Positions 43,454 through 52,564 of a stretch of 64,000 nucleotides of DNA are shown here, piece by piece. Each line of letters opens with the position of its first letter. Within the stretch, counting starts at the first letter, position 1. The notes under the pieces were generated by a model, which was not told the origin of the DNA, searched no databases, and was given only the letters and a program-made list of their open reading frames with translations. Source of the stretch: Alkalihalobacterium sp048323755 (lineage in GTDB: Bacteria; Bacillota; Bacilli; Bacillales; Bacillaceae_F); contig NZ_JBLWFS010000006.1 of the NCBI RefSeq assembly GCF_048323755.1, positions 1-64,000 of the forward strand, written 5' to 3'. Both the position numbers and the translations under genes were made by a program.

Positions 43454-45334
43454 TTACACCATCACCTTACAAATGTCGTTTGTAAATTCGACTGGGTCTT
43501 CTATTGGTAGCCCTTCAATTAGCAGCGCTTGATTATAAAGAAGGTTCGTAAATAATGTTAACTTTTCTTTATCCTGCTCAAGCGCATCTTTTAATGACTT
43601 AAACACCTCATGGTTGATGTTGATTTCCAGCACTTTATCTGCTTGTACATTTTGATTGTTGGGCATCGCTTTTAGAATTTTTTCCATCTCAATGGATACA
43701 TCACCTTCTGTTGAAATGCAGACAGGGTGTGATTTCAATCGTTTCGATGCACGTACATCTTTTACTTTTCCAGATAATATATCTTTCATGGTATCAAACA
43801 GTTCTTTACTTTCGTTTTGCTCGGTTTCTGATTGATCTTCTTTTTCATCCTCTATGCCTAAGTCCCCGCTAGAAACCGACTTGAACTCTGTCTCTTTATA
43901 AGACATTAACATCTTGATCGCAAACTCATCGATCTCATCAGTAAAGTATAAAATTTCATAGCCTTTATCTAATACAATTTCCGTTTGCGGTAACTTTTCA
44001 ATTCGATCATGTGTTTCTCCAGAAGCATAATAGATATACTTTTGGTCTTCTGGCATCCGATCAACGTACTCAGCTAATGTGACCAATTTCTTCTCTTTTG
44101 AAGAGTAGAACATAATTAGATCTTGCAAGTCTTCTTTATGTTGTCCGAAGTCGCTATATACACCATACTTCAGCTGTCTACCAAACGTCTCGAAGAATTG
44201 CACATACTTTTCACGCTCATCTTTTAATAAACTTTGAAGTTGGCTCTTGATTTTGTTTTTAATATTTTTAGCGATAAGTTTTAGTTGACGGTCATGTTGA
44301 AGGATTTCCCTTGAGATATTAAGTGATAAATCTTCTGAATCAACCATCCCTTTAACAAAACTAAAATAATCTGGCAGCAGATCTGCGCACTTATTCATAA
44401 TTAATACACCGCTTGAATAAAGCTCCAACCCTTTTTCAAATTCAGGACTATAGAAGTCAAACGGCATTTTTTCTGGGATGAAAAGAATCGCATTATATCG
44501 AATCGCACCGTCGACACTAATATGAATATGCTTGGTAGGCTTGTCAAAACCGTAATGCTTTTCTTGGTAGAAGTTTTCGTAATCTTCTTCTGTTAGTTCA
44601 TTTTTATTTTTTCTCCAGATCGGCACCATACTGTTAATCGTTTGCTCTTCTGTATACTCTTCGAATTCATTATCCTCGCTGCCTTCTTTCGGTCTTTGAC
44701 CGGTAACATCCATCTTAATAGGGTAACGAATAAAGTCAGAGTACTTTTTAATAATACCTTTTAGACGGTTTTCTTCTAAATATTCATCGTATGTGTCATC
44801 TTCCGTGTTTTCTTTAATTTTTAAAGTAATTTCAGTTCCAATCGTTTCTTTTGGTGCTTCTTCAATCGTATATCCATCAGCACCCTCTGATTCCCATTTG
44901 TAGGCAACTTCACTTCCGAGAGCTCTTGTCGTTACTGAGACAACATCAGCCACCATGAATGCGGAGTAGAAACCAACACCGAATTGACCGATAATGTCAT
45001 GACCATCTTTCAGTTCGTTTTCGTTTTTGAAAGCTAACGATCCACTTTTCGCGATTGTACCGAGGTTGTTTTCCAACTCCTCTTTCGTCATCCCGATCCC
45101 AGTGTCTGTAATTTTAAGTGTGCGGCTCTCTTTATCCGCTTCAACTTTTATGTAGTAATTGTCATTGTCGAAATTTAACGACTCATCCGTTAAAGCTTTA
45201 TAATAAATTTTATCAATCGCGTCACTTGAGTTGGAAATTAACTCTCGCAAGAAAATCTCTTTTTGTGAGTAAATAGAGTTGATCATCATTTCTAACAATC
45301 TTTTCGATTCGGCCTGAAACTGCTTTTTCGTCAT
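43454..45334 (-). CDS. htpG: Hsp90-family chaperone HtpG
   Basis: The 626-residue length equals B. subtilis HtpG. The GHKL ATPase domain carries ELISNSSDAIDKI, DTGIGMTKEEL, and GQFGVGFYSAFMVAD, followed by middle and C-terminal dimerisation domains. The acidic insert near residues 505-520 (DEKEDQSETEQNES) is a variable linker. AAAGGGGAAG precedes the ATG. Upstream it has a sigma-A promoter and a perfect CIRCE element, implying repression by HrcA; in B. subtilis htpG is not in the HrcA regulon. Confidence 0.97.
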   Translation of the reverse strand: MTKKQFQAESKRLLEMMINSIYSQKEIFLRELISNSSDAIDKIYYKALTDESLNFDNDNYYIKVEADKESRTLKITDTGIGMTKEELENNLGTIAKSGSLAFKNENELKDGHDIIGQFGVGFYSAFMVADVVSVTTRALGSEVAYKWESEGADGYTIEEAPKETIGTEITLKIKENTEDDTYDEYLEENRLKGIIKKYSDFIRYPIKMDVTGQRPKEGSEDNEFEEYTEEQTINSMVPIWRKNKNELTEEDYENFYQEKHYGFDKPTKHIHISVDGAIRYNAILFIPEKMPFDFYSPEFEKGLELYSSGVLIMNKCADLLPDYFSFVKGMVDSEDLSLNISREILQHDRQLKLIAKNIKNKIKSQLQSLLKDEREKYVQFFETFGRQLKYGVYSDFGQHKEDLQDLIMFYSSKEKKLVTLAEYVDRMPEDQKYIYYASGETHDRIEKLPQTEIVLDKGYEILYFTDEIDEFAIKMLMSYKETEFKSVSSGDLGIEDEKEDQSETEQNESKELFDTMKDILSGKVKDVRASKRLKSHPVCISTEGDVSIEMEKILKAMPNNQNVQADKVLEININHEVFKSLKDALEQDKEKLTLFTNLLYNQALLIEGLPIEDPVEFTNDICKVMV

Positions 45335-45389
45335 GAAAAACTTCCCCTTTCAATTTCAATCATTTCTATTATGTAAGTTTACCTTAAAA

Positions 45390-45416
45390 TTAGCACTCGC
45401 GCCAAAAGAGTGCTAA
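45390..45416. promoter_or_regulatory. CIRCE operator (HrcA binding site)
   Basis: TTAGCACTC (45390-45398), nine bases, then GAGTGCTAA (45408-45416): a perfect match to the CIRCE consensus. It sits directly after the htpG -10, in the position of the transcription start and 5' leader. Confidence 0.95.
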
Positions 45417-45425
45417 CCCAATAAT

Positions 45426-45454
45426 TTAATATCACAAAATCGAAAAAGTGTCAA
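45426..45454 (-). promoter_or_regulatory. Sigma-A promoter of htpG
   Basis: Consensus TTGACA (45454-45449 on the minus strand), 17 bases, then TATTAA (45431-45426). CIRCE begins 9 bases downstream. Confidence 0.8.
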
Positions 45455-45458
45455 TAAC

Positions 45459-45510
45459 CCGGTGCCAGGCACCTTTATCACAGCAGTGTATTAAAGGTGC
45501 CTGGCACCGG
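45459..45510. terminator. Palindromic hairpin upstream of the htpG promoter
   Basis: Arms CCGGTGCCAGGCACCTTTA (45459-45477) and its exact complement (45492-45510), with CAGCAGTG in the loop. It lies 42 bases past the stop of the small gene at 45553-45699 and is closely related, including the loop, to the palindrome at 58931-58978. Confidence 0.65.
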
Positions 45511-45552
45511 ATGAACTTTGCCCATTACATAATCTATGAAGAACGTACTGCG

Positions 45553-45699
45553 TTATTTATAGGGGTCATAATCCTTTGTTTTCTTTTCCCACTCTTGATT
45601 AAATCTTTCTTTCTCCTTTTGCATTTTCGAATAGTGATGAATTAATATTGGTAGAAACATAACCATGATCGCAAATACAGTTAAGATCGAATAAAACAC
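45553..45699 (-). CDS. Small single-helix membrane protein (48 aa)
   Basis: AAGGAGG lies 7 bases upstream of a GTG at 45699, starting a protein that reads FYSILTVFAIMVMFLPILI as a membrane helix and then a charged tail (KMQKEKERFNQEWEKKTKDY). The frame is open to an ATG at 45777, but the ribosome binding site supports the shorter form. Function unknown; single-helix proteins of this type are common in bacilli. Confidence 0.6.
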   Translation of the reverse strand: MFYSILTVFAIMVMFLPILIHHYSKMQKEKERFNQEWEKKTKDYDPYK

Positions 45700-46167
45700 C
45701 AACGCACCTCCTTTGCAAGAAAAACTCATTCGGCTATTTCCTGATAGATGGGATGCTTCTTTAAATTTGTTAACCAAATACTTTAGTACAATCCCTTTCA
45801 GTAATATATGTATTTACATTTCATATGCTTTCTGTCTTCTTGTATTCCCACACTCGCGTATTCTTCTATACGCTCTAAAATGAATAAAGTTTCATTTTCG
45901 TAAACTTTGTTGCTATTGGAGGGTTTTATTAACATAAATCTTCCGCTTGGATAACGGTTCATAGCTAAAAACAACAACATTTTAGTAAAGAACCTTAATT
46001 TTTAATACGTGTCAAATATTCACTTAAAAGGGTAGGTCTCCAAAATTATAAGCATACAAGATGGTCAATAAGCACCAATAAATTTCCCTCCTTTATCATA
46101 ATTTCCGTATTTTGAGAAAAACTAAAGAAAAATTTGATCTGCAAAACATTTAGTAAGGAGAAATACA
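45700..46167. other. Mostly non-coding interval before the germination operon
   Basis: A minus-strand frame at 45798-45980 reads MNRYPSGRFMLIKPSNSNKV in protein-like fashion but has no ribosome binding site and could be a gene remnant. The last 150 bases should hold the promoter of the germination operon; I could not identify convincing sigma-G boxes. Confidence 0.4.
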
Positions 46168-46380
46168 ATGGAGAATTTTCTTGATAACATATTAGGTTTT
46201 TTGCCACAGCGATCGGTATTCTGGATGGCTTTAGCTAGTGCTCTTCTGGTTTTGGGGTTTCAAAAGGGTACTCAGAAGCTCGAGGAACTAGTAAAGCTCC
46301 CCTATATGAAAGAAGAAAATCAACAGCAACGTCAAAAAATTACAGGGCAATCAGGAAAAGGTCAACAATCGAAGTTTTAA
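46168..46380 (+). CDS. Small membrane-anchored protein heading the germination operon
   Basis: The 70-residue protein has one hydrophobic segment (about 15-30, VFWMALASALLVLGF) and a polar, Gln/Lys-rich tail (ENQQQRQKITGQSGKGQQ). AAGGAG precedes the ATG and gerB begins 13 bases after the stop, so it is the first gene of the operon. I do not know a named homologue; small extra proteins are present in some ger operons (for example GerD-like or gerPF-type partners elsewhere), but this is not one I recognise. Confidence 0.7.
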   Translation: MENFLDNILGFLPQRSVFWMALASALLVLGFQKGTQKLEELVKLPYMKEENQQQRQKITGQSGKGQQSKF

Positions 46381-46393
46381 AGGAGTCAATGAT

Positions 46394-47524
46394 ATGGACC
46401 ATAAGAAGAGTTATGAAATTAGTCCAATCGAGATGGGAATTTCTTTAGTGTCTTTAATATTTGCCGTAGGTATTTTAACTTTACCGAGAACTTTAGCCAA
46501 TGAAATAGGAACTACCGATGGCTGGATTTCCATACTTTTAGCTGGCTTTTTATCCATTATTCTTATCTATTTATACACTCAGTTACAAAAAAATTTCCCA
46601 AATAAAACGTACCTACAATTTTTGGCTGAAGGAAAAATAGGCAAATGGGGGGCAAAATTTATTGGCCTACATTTTATCGTTTACATGGGTGTTTTATTGA
46701 GTATTCAAGCTAGGGTGCTAGCGATGGCTGTCAAAATGTACTTGATTGACCAAACCCCTGCTGAAGTAGTCGTTGCCATTACTCTTCTTCTCATTACGTA
46801 CGCTGCCTCAAAAGGCATACAAGGGATTGTTCATATTCATATTATGTTTACCCCTTTTATTTTTGTCGCCTTATTTACGGTCATCTTATTTAATTTAGGT
46901 GATGCCCAGTTTGACCGACTATTGCCAGTCATGAGTGAAGGCATTATTCCTATTTTATACGGAGTATCCCCCCCCATGTTTTCGTTTGCAGGCGTCTTGC
47001 TTTTATTTTTTTTTATGGCGTATATGAAAGAGTCTGATTTACGCTCAGGTCTATTGAATGTATTTATGCTCGCAACAGTTATTATTTATACTTTCCTTAC
47101 GATTATAACGTACGCTGTTTTTGGGCTTGAAATGGCGAAGGTCGTTACGTTTCCTGGGATTGAATTAGCGAAGGAAATTGAAATAATCGGTGCCTTTATT
47201 GAGCGATTAGAATCGATTTTCCTAACAATTTATATCATGGCTATTTTTACAACAATGGCGAACATTCTGTTTATTATTCAGCAAATATTTTATGAGCAAT
47301 TTATTGATACTCAAAAGATCCGATTCGGACTTCCAGCGACCCTAATTTTTATTGTTTTTCTCGTCACATTTATCCCGAATTCAATCATCGAGGTAGAAAC
47401 GCTTGGCAAATACGTCGCTCTATTAGGGGATGGATTAATCGTTAGTACATATATTATAGGTTTTTTAACCGTTTGGCTCCGAAATCGAAGCAACTCTTCT
47501 AGTGAGCAAAGTAGAACCATGTAA
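46394..47524 (+). CDS. GerB-family germinant receptor permease, first copy
   Basis: The 376-residue, ten-helix protein belongs to the endospore germination permease family (APC superfamily). Typical features are ISPIEMGISLVSLIFAVGIL, LPRTLANEIGTTDGWIS, and the final helices before a Ser-rich tail. In known receptors the B subunit binds the germinant in the spore inner membrane. It is followed after 36 bases by a second gerB gene. AAAGGAGT precedes the ATG. Confidence 0.93.
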   Translation: MDHKKSYEISPIEMGISLVSLIFAVGILTLPRTLANEIGTTDGWISILLAGFLSIILIYLYTQLQKNFPNKTYLQFLAEGKIGKWGAKFIGLHFIVYMGVLLSIQARVLAMAVKMYLIDQTPAEVVVAITLLLITYAASKGIQGIVHIHIMFTPFIFVALFTVILFNLGDAQFDRLLPVMSEGIIPILYGVSPPMFSFAGVLLLFFFMAYMKESDLRSGLLNVFMLATVIIYTFLTIITYAVFGLEMAKVVTFPGIELAKEIEIIGAFIERLESIFLTIYIMAIFTTMANILFIIQQIFYEQFIDTQKIRFGLPATLIFIVFLVTFIPNSIIEVETLGKYVALLGDGLIVSTYIIGFLTVWLRNRSNSSSEQSRTM

Positions 47525-47560
47525 AAAACAACAACTGTTTCTGTATAGGAGGGGCAAAGA

Positions 47561-48679
47561 ATGAATACTGAAGAACCATTTGAAATTGCCCCGCTAGAGA
47601 TGGCAATAATCTTAATGTCTATCATCATTGGGGTTGGAATTTTGACGATTCCCAGGGGACTTACTTCAGCCTTAGAAACAGCTGATGGATGGATTTCCAT
47701 TGCAATTACTGGGGTGCTTTCCATGCTTCTCATATACCTTTATGTCCGCTTGCAGCAACATTATCCAGGGCAATCTTTTATGGGTTTTCTCCAACAAGGA
47801 AAAGCTGGTAGAGTCGTCGCTTCCTTTCTAACTTTAGGGTTTCTTGTTTATTTTATTTCATTGTTAGCGTTTGAAGCCCGTGTCTTATCCCTTGTTGTAA
47901 AAATGTACTTGCTCGACCGGACACCTTCTGAAGTACTTGCTGCGATTATCCTTTTAACAACGACATATGCCGTTACAAAAGGAATTCAAGGTGTTGTACA
48001 CCTCAGTTTATTATTTATGCCAATTATATTTATTTTAGCTATTACTCTTTTAATAGCAAATGGACCTAACATTGACTTAGACCGAATACTTCCGGTTTTG
48101 GGTGAAGGTATAGCTCCAGTCTTTAAAGGGGTGTCAGAAATCTCATTATCCTTCTTAGGTATAGAAGTTCTCCTCTTTTGGATGACTTATATGAAAAGCA
48201 GTTCTATTCGTGCATTGCCGTTAAACATTTCGATTGGAATTATTACAATTATTTACATTTTCACTTTTATAATTGTCGTTTCTATTTTTGGAGTAGATGG
48301 CACTCAAACCATTACATTCCCTACAGTGGAAGCAGTAAAAGAAATTGAATTACCCGGAGCGTTTTTTGAAAGGCTAGAGTCGTTAATGATTACGATCTGG
48401 ATAATGACCATCTTTAACACCATGTCCATTGCCCAGTTAATTACGTATCAATTGATTACACATACTTTTTCTTTTAAAAAGAACAACACCGTCTTAGCTT
48501 CTATCTTTTTCGTAACATTTATTGTTGCTTTTATCCCCAATTCGCTATCCGAATTATTTACATTTGCTGATTGGATTGGTTGGTTAGGAGTAAGCCTAAT
48601 TTTAAGTAGTATCATCATCGGTCATTTTACTATTTGGTTGAGAAAACAAAAAAATAACCAGATGACAAGGGGGATCTAG
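47561..48679 (+). CDS. GerB-family germinant receptor permease, second copy
   Basis: The 372-residue protein parallels the first copy throughout (EIAPLEMAIILMSIIIGVGI, PRGLTSALETADGWIS, and similar spacing of all helices), so the pair arose by duplication and then diverged. AGGAGGGG precedes the ATG. The gerC gene follows after one base. Two permeases in one operon suggest either two germinant specificities sharing one A and C subunit or a heteromeric receptor. Confidence 0.93.
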   Translation: MNTEEPFEIAPLEMAIILMSIIIGVGILTIPRGLTSALETADGWISIAITGVLSMLLIYLYVRLQQHYPGQSFMGFLQQGKAGRVVASFLTLGFLVYFISLLAFEARVLSLVVKMYLLDRTPSEVLAAIILLTTTYAVTKGIQGVVHLSLLFMPIIFILAITLLIANGPNIDLDRILPVLGEGIAPVFKGVSEISLSFLGIEVLLFWMTYMKSSSIRALPLNISIGIITIIYIFTFIIVVSIFGVDGTQTITFPTVEAVKEIELPGAFFERLESLMITIWIMTIFNTMSIAQLITYQLITHTFSFKKNNTVLASIFFVTFIVAFIPNSLSELFTFADWIGWLGVSLILSSIIIGHFTIWLRKQKNNQMTRGI

Positions 48680-48680
48680 A

Positions 48681-49907
48681 ATGAGAAAACCAATTCAGCT
48701 TACCCTCCTCCTACTTTTCTGTTGTCCTTTGTTAATAGGTTGCTGGGATCTTACTGAAATTGAAGAATTGGGATTTGTGGTAGCGCTCGGATTGGATCCA
48801 ACCGAAAGTGAAGAAGATAAATTAAAACAGATCGAGCGAGAAAGAGGACAACGAATTTCACGAAAAAAAGGACATCCCCAGTTATTTGATGCCACATTTA
48901 ATGTTGCTATTCCGAGTAAAATAGAGGCACAAGAAGGGGGCAGAACCGGGCGCGCTTATTTTAATATTACCACTACCGATTTAACGAACTTTAACACCAT
49001 TAGACAAGTTAGTGCAAGAAGAAGTAGACGTCTCAATTTTGAGCATTTAAAAGTAATCATCATAAATGAGGACTTAGTAAGAGGCGGACCCATGCTTAAA
49101 CATCTAGCGGACTTGTATATTCGTGATCATGAAATGAGGAGACGGTCTTATGTTTATATAACAAGTGAGAGTACTAAAGATATTTTGAATATTAAGTTGC
49201 CACTTGAAGAATTAATAGCTACTTCCATTGGGGACATTACCGAAAATCACGAGGCAAATCTTTCTATGCCAACTCCAACAACGATCGGTGAGGTTGCTAC
49301 TCATATTACCGGTGATACAAGCTTCATCATCCCAAGAATTACACCTGTTGGTAATGACTTAAGGATCTCAGGCGCAGCCGTTTTTCTTGGGCGTGAAAAT
49401 ACAATGCTGGGCTGGCTCAATGATGAAGAGATAAAAGGCTATAACTGGGTTATGGGTGATGCTGAAAATGTAATTATCGAAGTGGAATACGAGGAAGGTG
49501 AAGGAGAATATTTTGTGTTTGAGGTCATTTCAATGGCAACCACCATCGATTATAGACGAGAAAATAATAAGAATACATTTGATATTAAAATAAAAGCGGA
49601 AGGAACCTTTGCAGAAAGTTGGTTACATGATGTGGAGATTAGTGATGAGGAGACGATACGTGAACTCGAAGCACTTATTGAAAAAGAGATTATACGACAA
49701 GTTAATCAGAATATCGAAAAAGTCAAGAAAGATCTTCCAGCCGATATTTTCGGGTTCCACAAGAAAGTTCGTCAGAAAGATTATGATTATTGGAAAAGCA
49801 TAAAAGAAAACTGGGATGGTGAAGGCGGCGTGTTCCAAGAAGCAGAATTCAACGTGTCAGCCATCGTTAAAATACGTCATTATATGTTAAACGAGCGCTT
49901 GGAATAG
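48681..49907 (+). CDS. GerC-family germinant receptor lipoprotein
   Basis: The 408-residue protein has a lipoprotein signal with lipobox LLIGC (Cys21), then the GerC start CWDLTEIEELGFVVALGLD. It has an unusual charged insertion after the first strand (ESEEDKLKQIERERGQRISR region). The three-domain GerC fold continues to the end (RQVSARRSRRLNFEHLKVII, GAAVFLGRENTMLGWL). It should sit on the outer face of the spore inner membrane. GGGG precedes the ATG, and gerA starts 20 bases after its stop. Confidence 0.93.
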   Translation: MRKPIQLTLLLLFCCPLLIGCWDLTEIEELGFVVALGLDPTESEEDKLKQIERERGQRISRKKGHPQLFDATFNVAIPSKIEAQEGGRTGRAYFNITTTDLTNFNTIRQVSARRSRRLNFEHLKVIIINEDLVRGGPMLKHLADLYIRDHEMRRRSYVYITSESTKDILNIKLPLEELIATSIGDITENHEANLSMPTPTTIGEVATHITGDTSFIIPRITPVGNDLRISGAAVFLGRENTMLGWLNDEEIKGYNWVMGDAENVIIEVEYEEGEGEYFVFEVISMATTIDYRRENNKNTFDIKIKAEGTFAESWLHDVEISDEETIRELEALIEKEIIRQVNQNIEKVKKDLPADIFGFHKKVRQKDYDYWKSIKENWDGEGGVFQEAEFNVSAIVKIRHYMLNERLE

Positions 49908-49927
49908 ACCGTATTGGAGGTGAAGTA

Positions 49928-51457
49928 ATGTATAAAAAATTATTAAGAAAGTTAAATGCAAATAAAGTCCGTAAAAAAGATGAATATAAACTTGAAGTAT
50001 CCCCTGTTTTAGATGAGATGGTCACCTCTATAAAAAACATCATTGGTGAGAGTGATGACGTCGTCCAGCGTGATTTTCTAATCGGTAGAAAAGTGAAAGC
50101 GACTTTATACTACATCGACGGATTAGCTGATGAAAATGGGATCGAAACAAAAATAATTAAACCACTTTTATTCTTTTCTGAAGACGGAATTGAACAATTA
50201 GAAGGGGATGCCCTATTAAACCATCTAAAAAACGAAGTAACAAATTTTATTGAATTAACGATTGAAACTACTTTTGACGATGCCATCTTACCTCTCATGT
50301 CGGGGGAAACGTTACTTGTCATTGACGGAATCCCCAAATTTATTCTTTTTGAAACAAGAAGCTTTAATCAGCGTTCAATTGAAGAGCCTGACAGTGAAAT
50401 TGTTGTCCGTGGTCCACGCGACGGGTTCAATGAGGTTCTTCATACGAATGTTATGCTACTACGTAGACGAATTAGAGACCCAAATTTGACGGTCCAATTC
50501 GGGCAAATTGGACGAAGGGCTAAAAGTGATTTTGCCCTTATTTATGTGAAAGGTATTGCAAATATGGATGTAGTAGAAGAAATGCGCTATAGGATTTCTT
50601 GTATTGATGTAGATAATATAGAAGGGACAGGTGGTTTAGAACAATTTGTTGAAGATAATGTATTATCACCTTTCCCGCAATTAATTCGAACCGAACGACC
50701 TGACAAAACAACTTCCTATCTTTTGAATGGAAAAGTTGTGATCGTATTGGATGGTACGCCGTTTGCTTTAACAGCACCACTAACATTTGAAGAATATTTT
50801 AAGTCACCAGAAGACAACTACGATCGCTGGCAGATTAGCTCATTGTACCGTATGCTCCGGTATGCTGGTGCATTTATTGCGATGTTCCTACCTGCACTTT
50901 ATATAGCAATGGTTTCGTATCATCAAGGGATGATCCCAACTACGTTAGCCCTATCAATTGCAGGTTCACGAGAAGGGGTTCCATTCCCCGCCTTTATTGA
51001 AGCTCTCTTAATGGAATTTACGATTGAGTTACTGCGTGAAGCCGGGGTTCGATTGCCACGACCTGTTGGTCAAACGATTGGAATTGTTGGGGGACTCGTC
51101 ATTGGTGATGCCGCGGTTCGTGCAGGCATTGTAAGCCCTATCATGGTCATCGTCGTCGCCTTGACAGCGATTGCTTCTTTCTCATTACCAGCCTATAATA
51201 TAAGTATTACATTTCGGATGTTACGATTTGGTATTATGTTAGCCGCCGCTGCATTCGGCCTGTTCGGTATCGTTATCACTTACATTTTAATTAACATTCA
51301 TCTTGTCGGTTTACGTAGTTTCGGCAGCTATTATACATCACCGTATGCACCCTATCACTTTGCAAATTGGCTTGACCTGGTAATTAGGGCACCTATCTCC
51401 GTAATTAAAAAAAGAAAAGCAGAACCAAAGACAGAAGACCCAAACCGGAAAGCGTAA
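49928..51457 (+). CDS. GerA-family germinant receptor subunit
   Basis: The 509-residue protein has a large soluble N-terminal region (1-300) with the typical RDFLIGRKVKATLYYIDGL, VVRGPRDGFNEVLHTNVMLL and RRRIRDPNL, then a cluster of about five membrane helices with PALYIAMVSYHQGMIPTTL and GQTIGIVGGLVIGDAAV. GerA subunits form a pentameric channel in the spore membrane. It is last in this operon, whereas the usual order is A-B-C. GGAGGTGA precedes the ATG. Confidence 0.95.
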   Translation: MYKKLLRKLNANKVRKKDEYKLEVSPVLDEMVTSIKNIIGESDDVVQRDFLIGRKVKATLYYIDGLADENGIETKIIKPLLFFSEDGIEQLEGDALLNHLKNEVTNFIELTIETTFDDAILPLMSGETLLVIDGIPKFILFETRSFNQRSIEEPDSEIVVRGPRDGFNEVLHTNVMLLRRRIRDPNLTVQFGQIGRRAKSDFALIYVKGIANMDVVEEMRYRISCIDVDNIEGTGGLEQFVEDNVLSPFPQLIRTERPDKTTSYLLNGKVVIVLDGTPFALTAPLTFEEYFKSPEDNYDRWQISSLYRMLRYAGAFIAMFLPALYIAMVSYHQGMIPTTLALSIAGSREGVPFPAFIEALLMEFTIELLREAGVRLPRPVGQTIGIVGGLVIGDAAVRAGIVSPIMVIVVALTAIASFSLPAYNISITFRMLRFGIMLAAAAFGLFGIVITYILINIHLVGLRSFGSYYTSPYAPYHFANWLDLVIRAPISVIKKRKAEPKTEDPNRKA

Positions 51458-51509
51458 TATTTTCTAAATTTCGATGCTACTGGGTTTGACTTCTTAATGG
51501 CATCCATAA

Positions 51510-51591
51510 AATGAGGTTGTCTCAAAACAGTGCCAAACACGTTAGCCAGCATGTGAACTACCGTGAACTGGACACTTGAGCCAACCTCATT
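51510..51591. terminator. Large inverted repeat after gerA
   Basis: Arms 51510-51525 (AATGAGGTTGTCTCAA) and 51576-51591 pair with one mismatch around a 50-base interior that has its own short pairing. It lies between convergent gerA and the SurA-like gene and could terminate both, though T tracts are short. Confidence 0.5.
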
Positions 51592-51603
51592 CGTACTTAT
51601 TAA

Positions 51604-52260
51604 CTATTGTATGATTTGTATATCACTTTCTGCTTTTAACTCAGCAAGAAGCTCGTTTAGCAACTCTCCACGCCTCTTTTGAATTACGCTCGCTTCAATC
51701 GTTGGTCTTACCTGTTCTATATCAATTTCGCCTTCGGTAAAACCATTATATTGGTGAAGTAATGCATCGATTTCATCCTCAGATACTTCGAGTTCCTCTA
51801 AGTAGTGTTCAACAAAGAGATCGATTTTTAACATTGCCTCTAAATCTTTGACCGTCAATTGATTTGCTTTTAATTCCTTTAAAAATTCTGATTCATCTTC
51901 ATAGTTTTGTCTAATGTCATTCATGTGCTCTTCTATATACGCGTCATTGATCCCATCACGTTCAGCAGCTTGAAGTAACAGCACCTTACTGATTAAATCC
52001 TCTAAAATCTGTTCTTCAATTTGACCAACAAAGTGGGGGTCATCCGTATCGAGCCCATCCTCTTCATACATTCTTTTTCTTTGTTCTACTAATTCTTGAA
52101 ATTCTGATCTATGTATTTTCTCATCATTTATAATCGCAACAATGGTCATTCCATCATTTGGCAGTTGAACTTCTTCTTGTTCTAATTTTTCGCTGCCCGA
52201 ACATCCAGCCAGTCCAATAAAGAAAATAGCTGTTAAGAAAATATAAACATAACGAAACAC
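51604..52260 (-). CDS. SurA N-terminal domain lipoprotein (foldase-like)
   Basis: The 218-residue protein has a lipobox (GLAGC, Cys20) and a SurA/PrsA N-terminal-like helical domain: VAIINDEKIHRSEFQELVEQ, LEDLISKVLLLQAAERDGI. There is no parvulin isomerase domain, so it is shorter than PrsA and probably acts as a chaperone or has another role outside the membrane. I chose the GTG at 52260 because GAGAGGA lies 8 bases upstream and the signal peptide then has normal length; the frame is open to 52371. It is convergent with the ger operon. Confidence 0.8.
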   Translation of the reverse strand: MFRYVYIFLTAIFFIGLAGCSGSEKLEQEEVQLPNDGMTIVAIINDEKIHRSEFQELVEQRKRMYEEDGLDTDDPHFVGQIEEQILEDLISKVLLLQAAERDGINDAYIEEHMNDIRQNYEDESEFLKELKANQLTVKDLEAMLKIDLFVEHYLEELEVSEDEIDALLHQYNGFTEGEIDIEQVRPTIEASVIQKRRGELLNELLAELKAESDIQIIQ

Positions 52261-52564
52261 GGAATCATCCTCTCTATTCATTTTTCCAATAGTAAGGATT
52301 TTAAAACGGATCGGGGATAATGTAAAGAATCTTACCTGAGTTTGTATGACATGTAGTGTAAAAAACAGCATTAAAAATAGCCCTCAAGCTTAATTTGTAA
52401 AATTATGTACTGCATCTCTAAAACCATACGGTAAGCTAAAACTATTAAAGGAATGGAAGGTAGCTCCTCCATTACGATGACTTTACTTAGGACCGTTCAT
52501 GTGTAATTGACTCTCTTGCTTTGTGCAGTAAGAGCTTTTACATAGTTACAATCATTGTTTAGGA
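52261..52564. other. Interval without recognised gene
   Basis: Between the M20 hydrolase and the SurA-like gene, both on the minus strand. It should contain the promoter of the SurA-like gene; no strong hairpin, operator or small gene was found. Confidence 0.4.

Noticed and set aside
45798..45980. 60-codon minus-strand frame
   Set aside because: It is protein-like in places but has no ribosome binding site; at most a remnant, noted under the interval entry.
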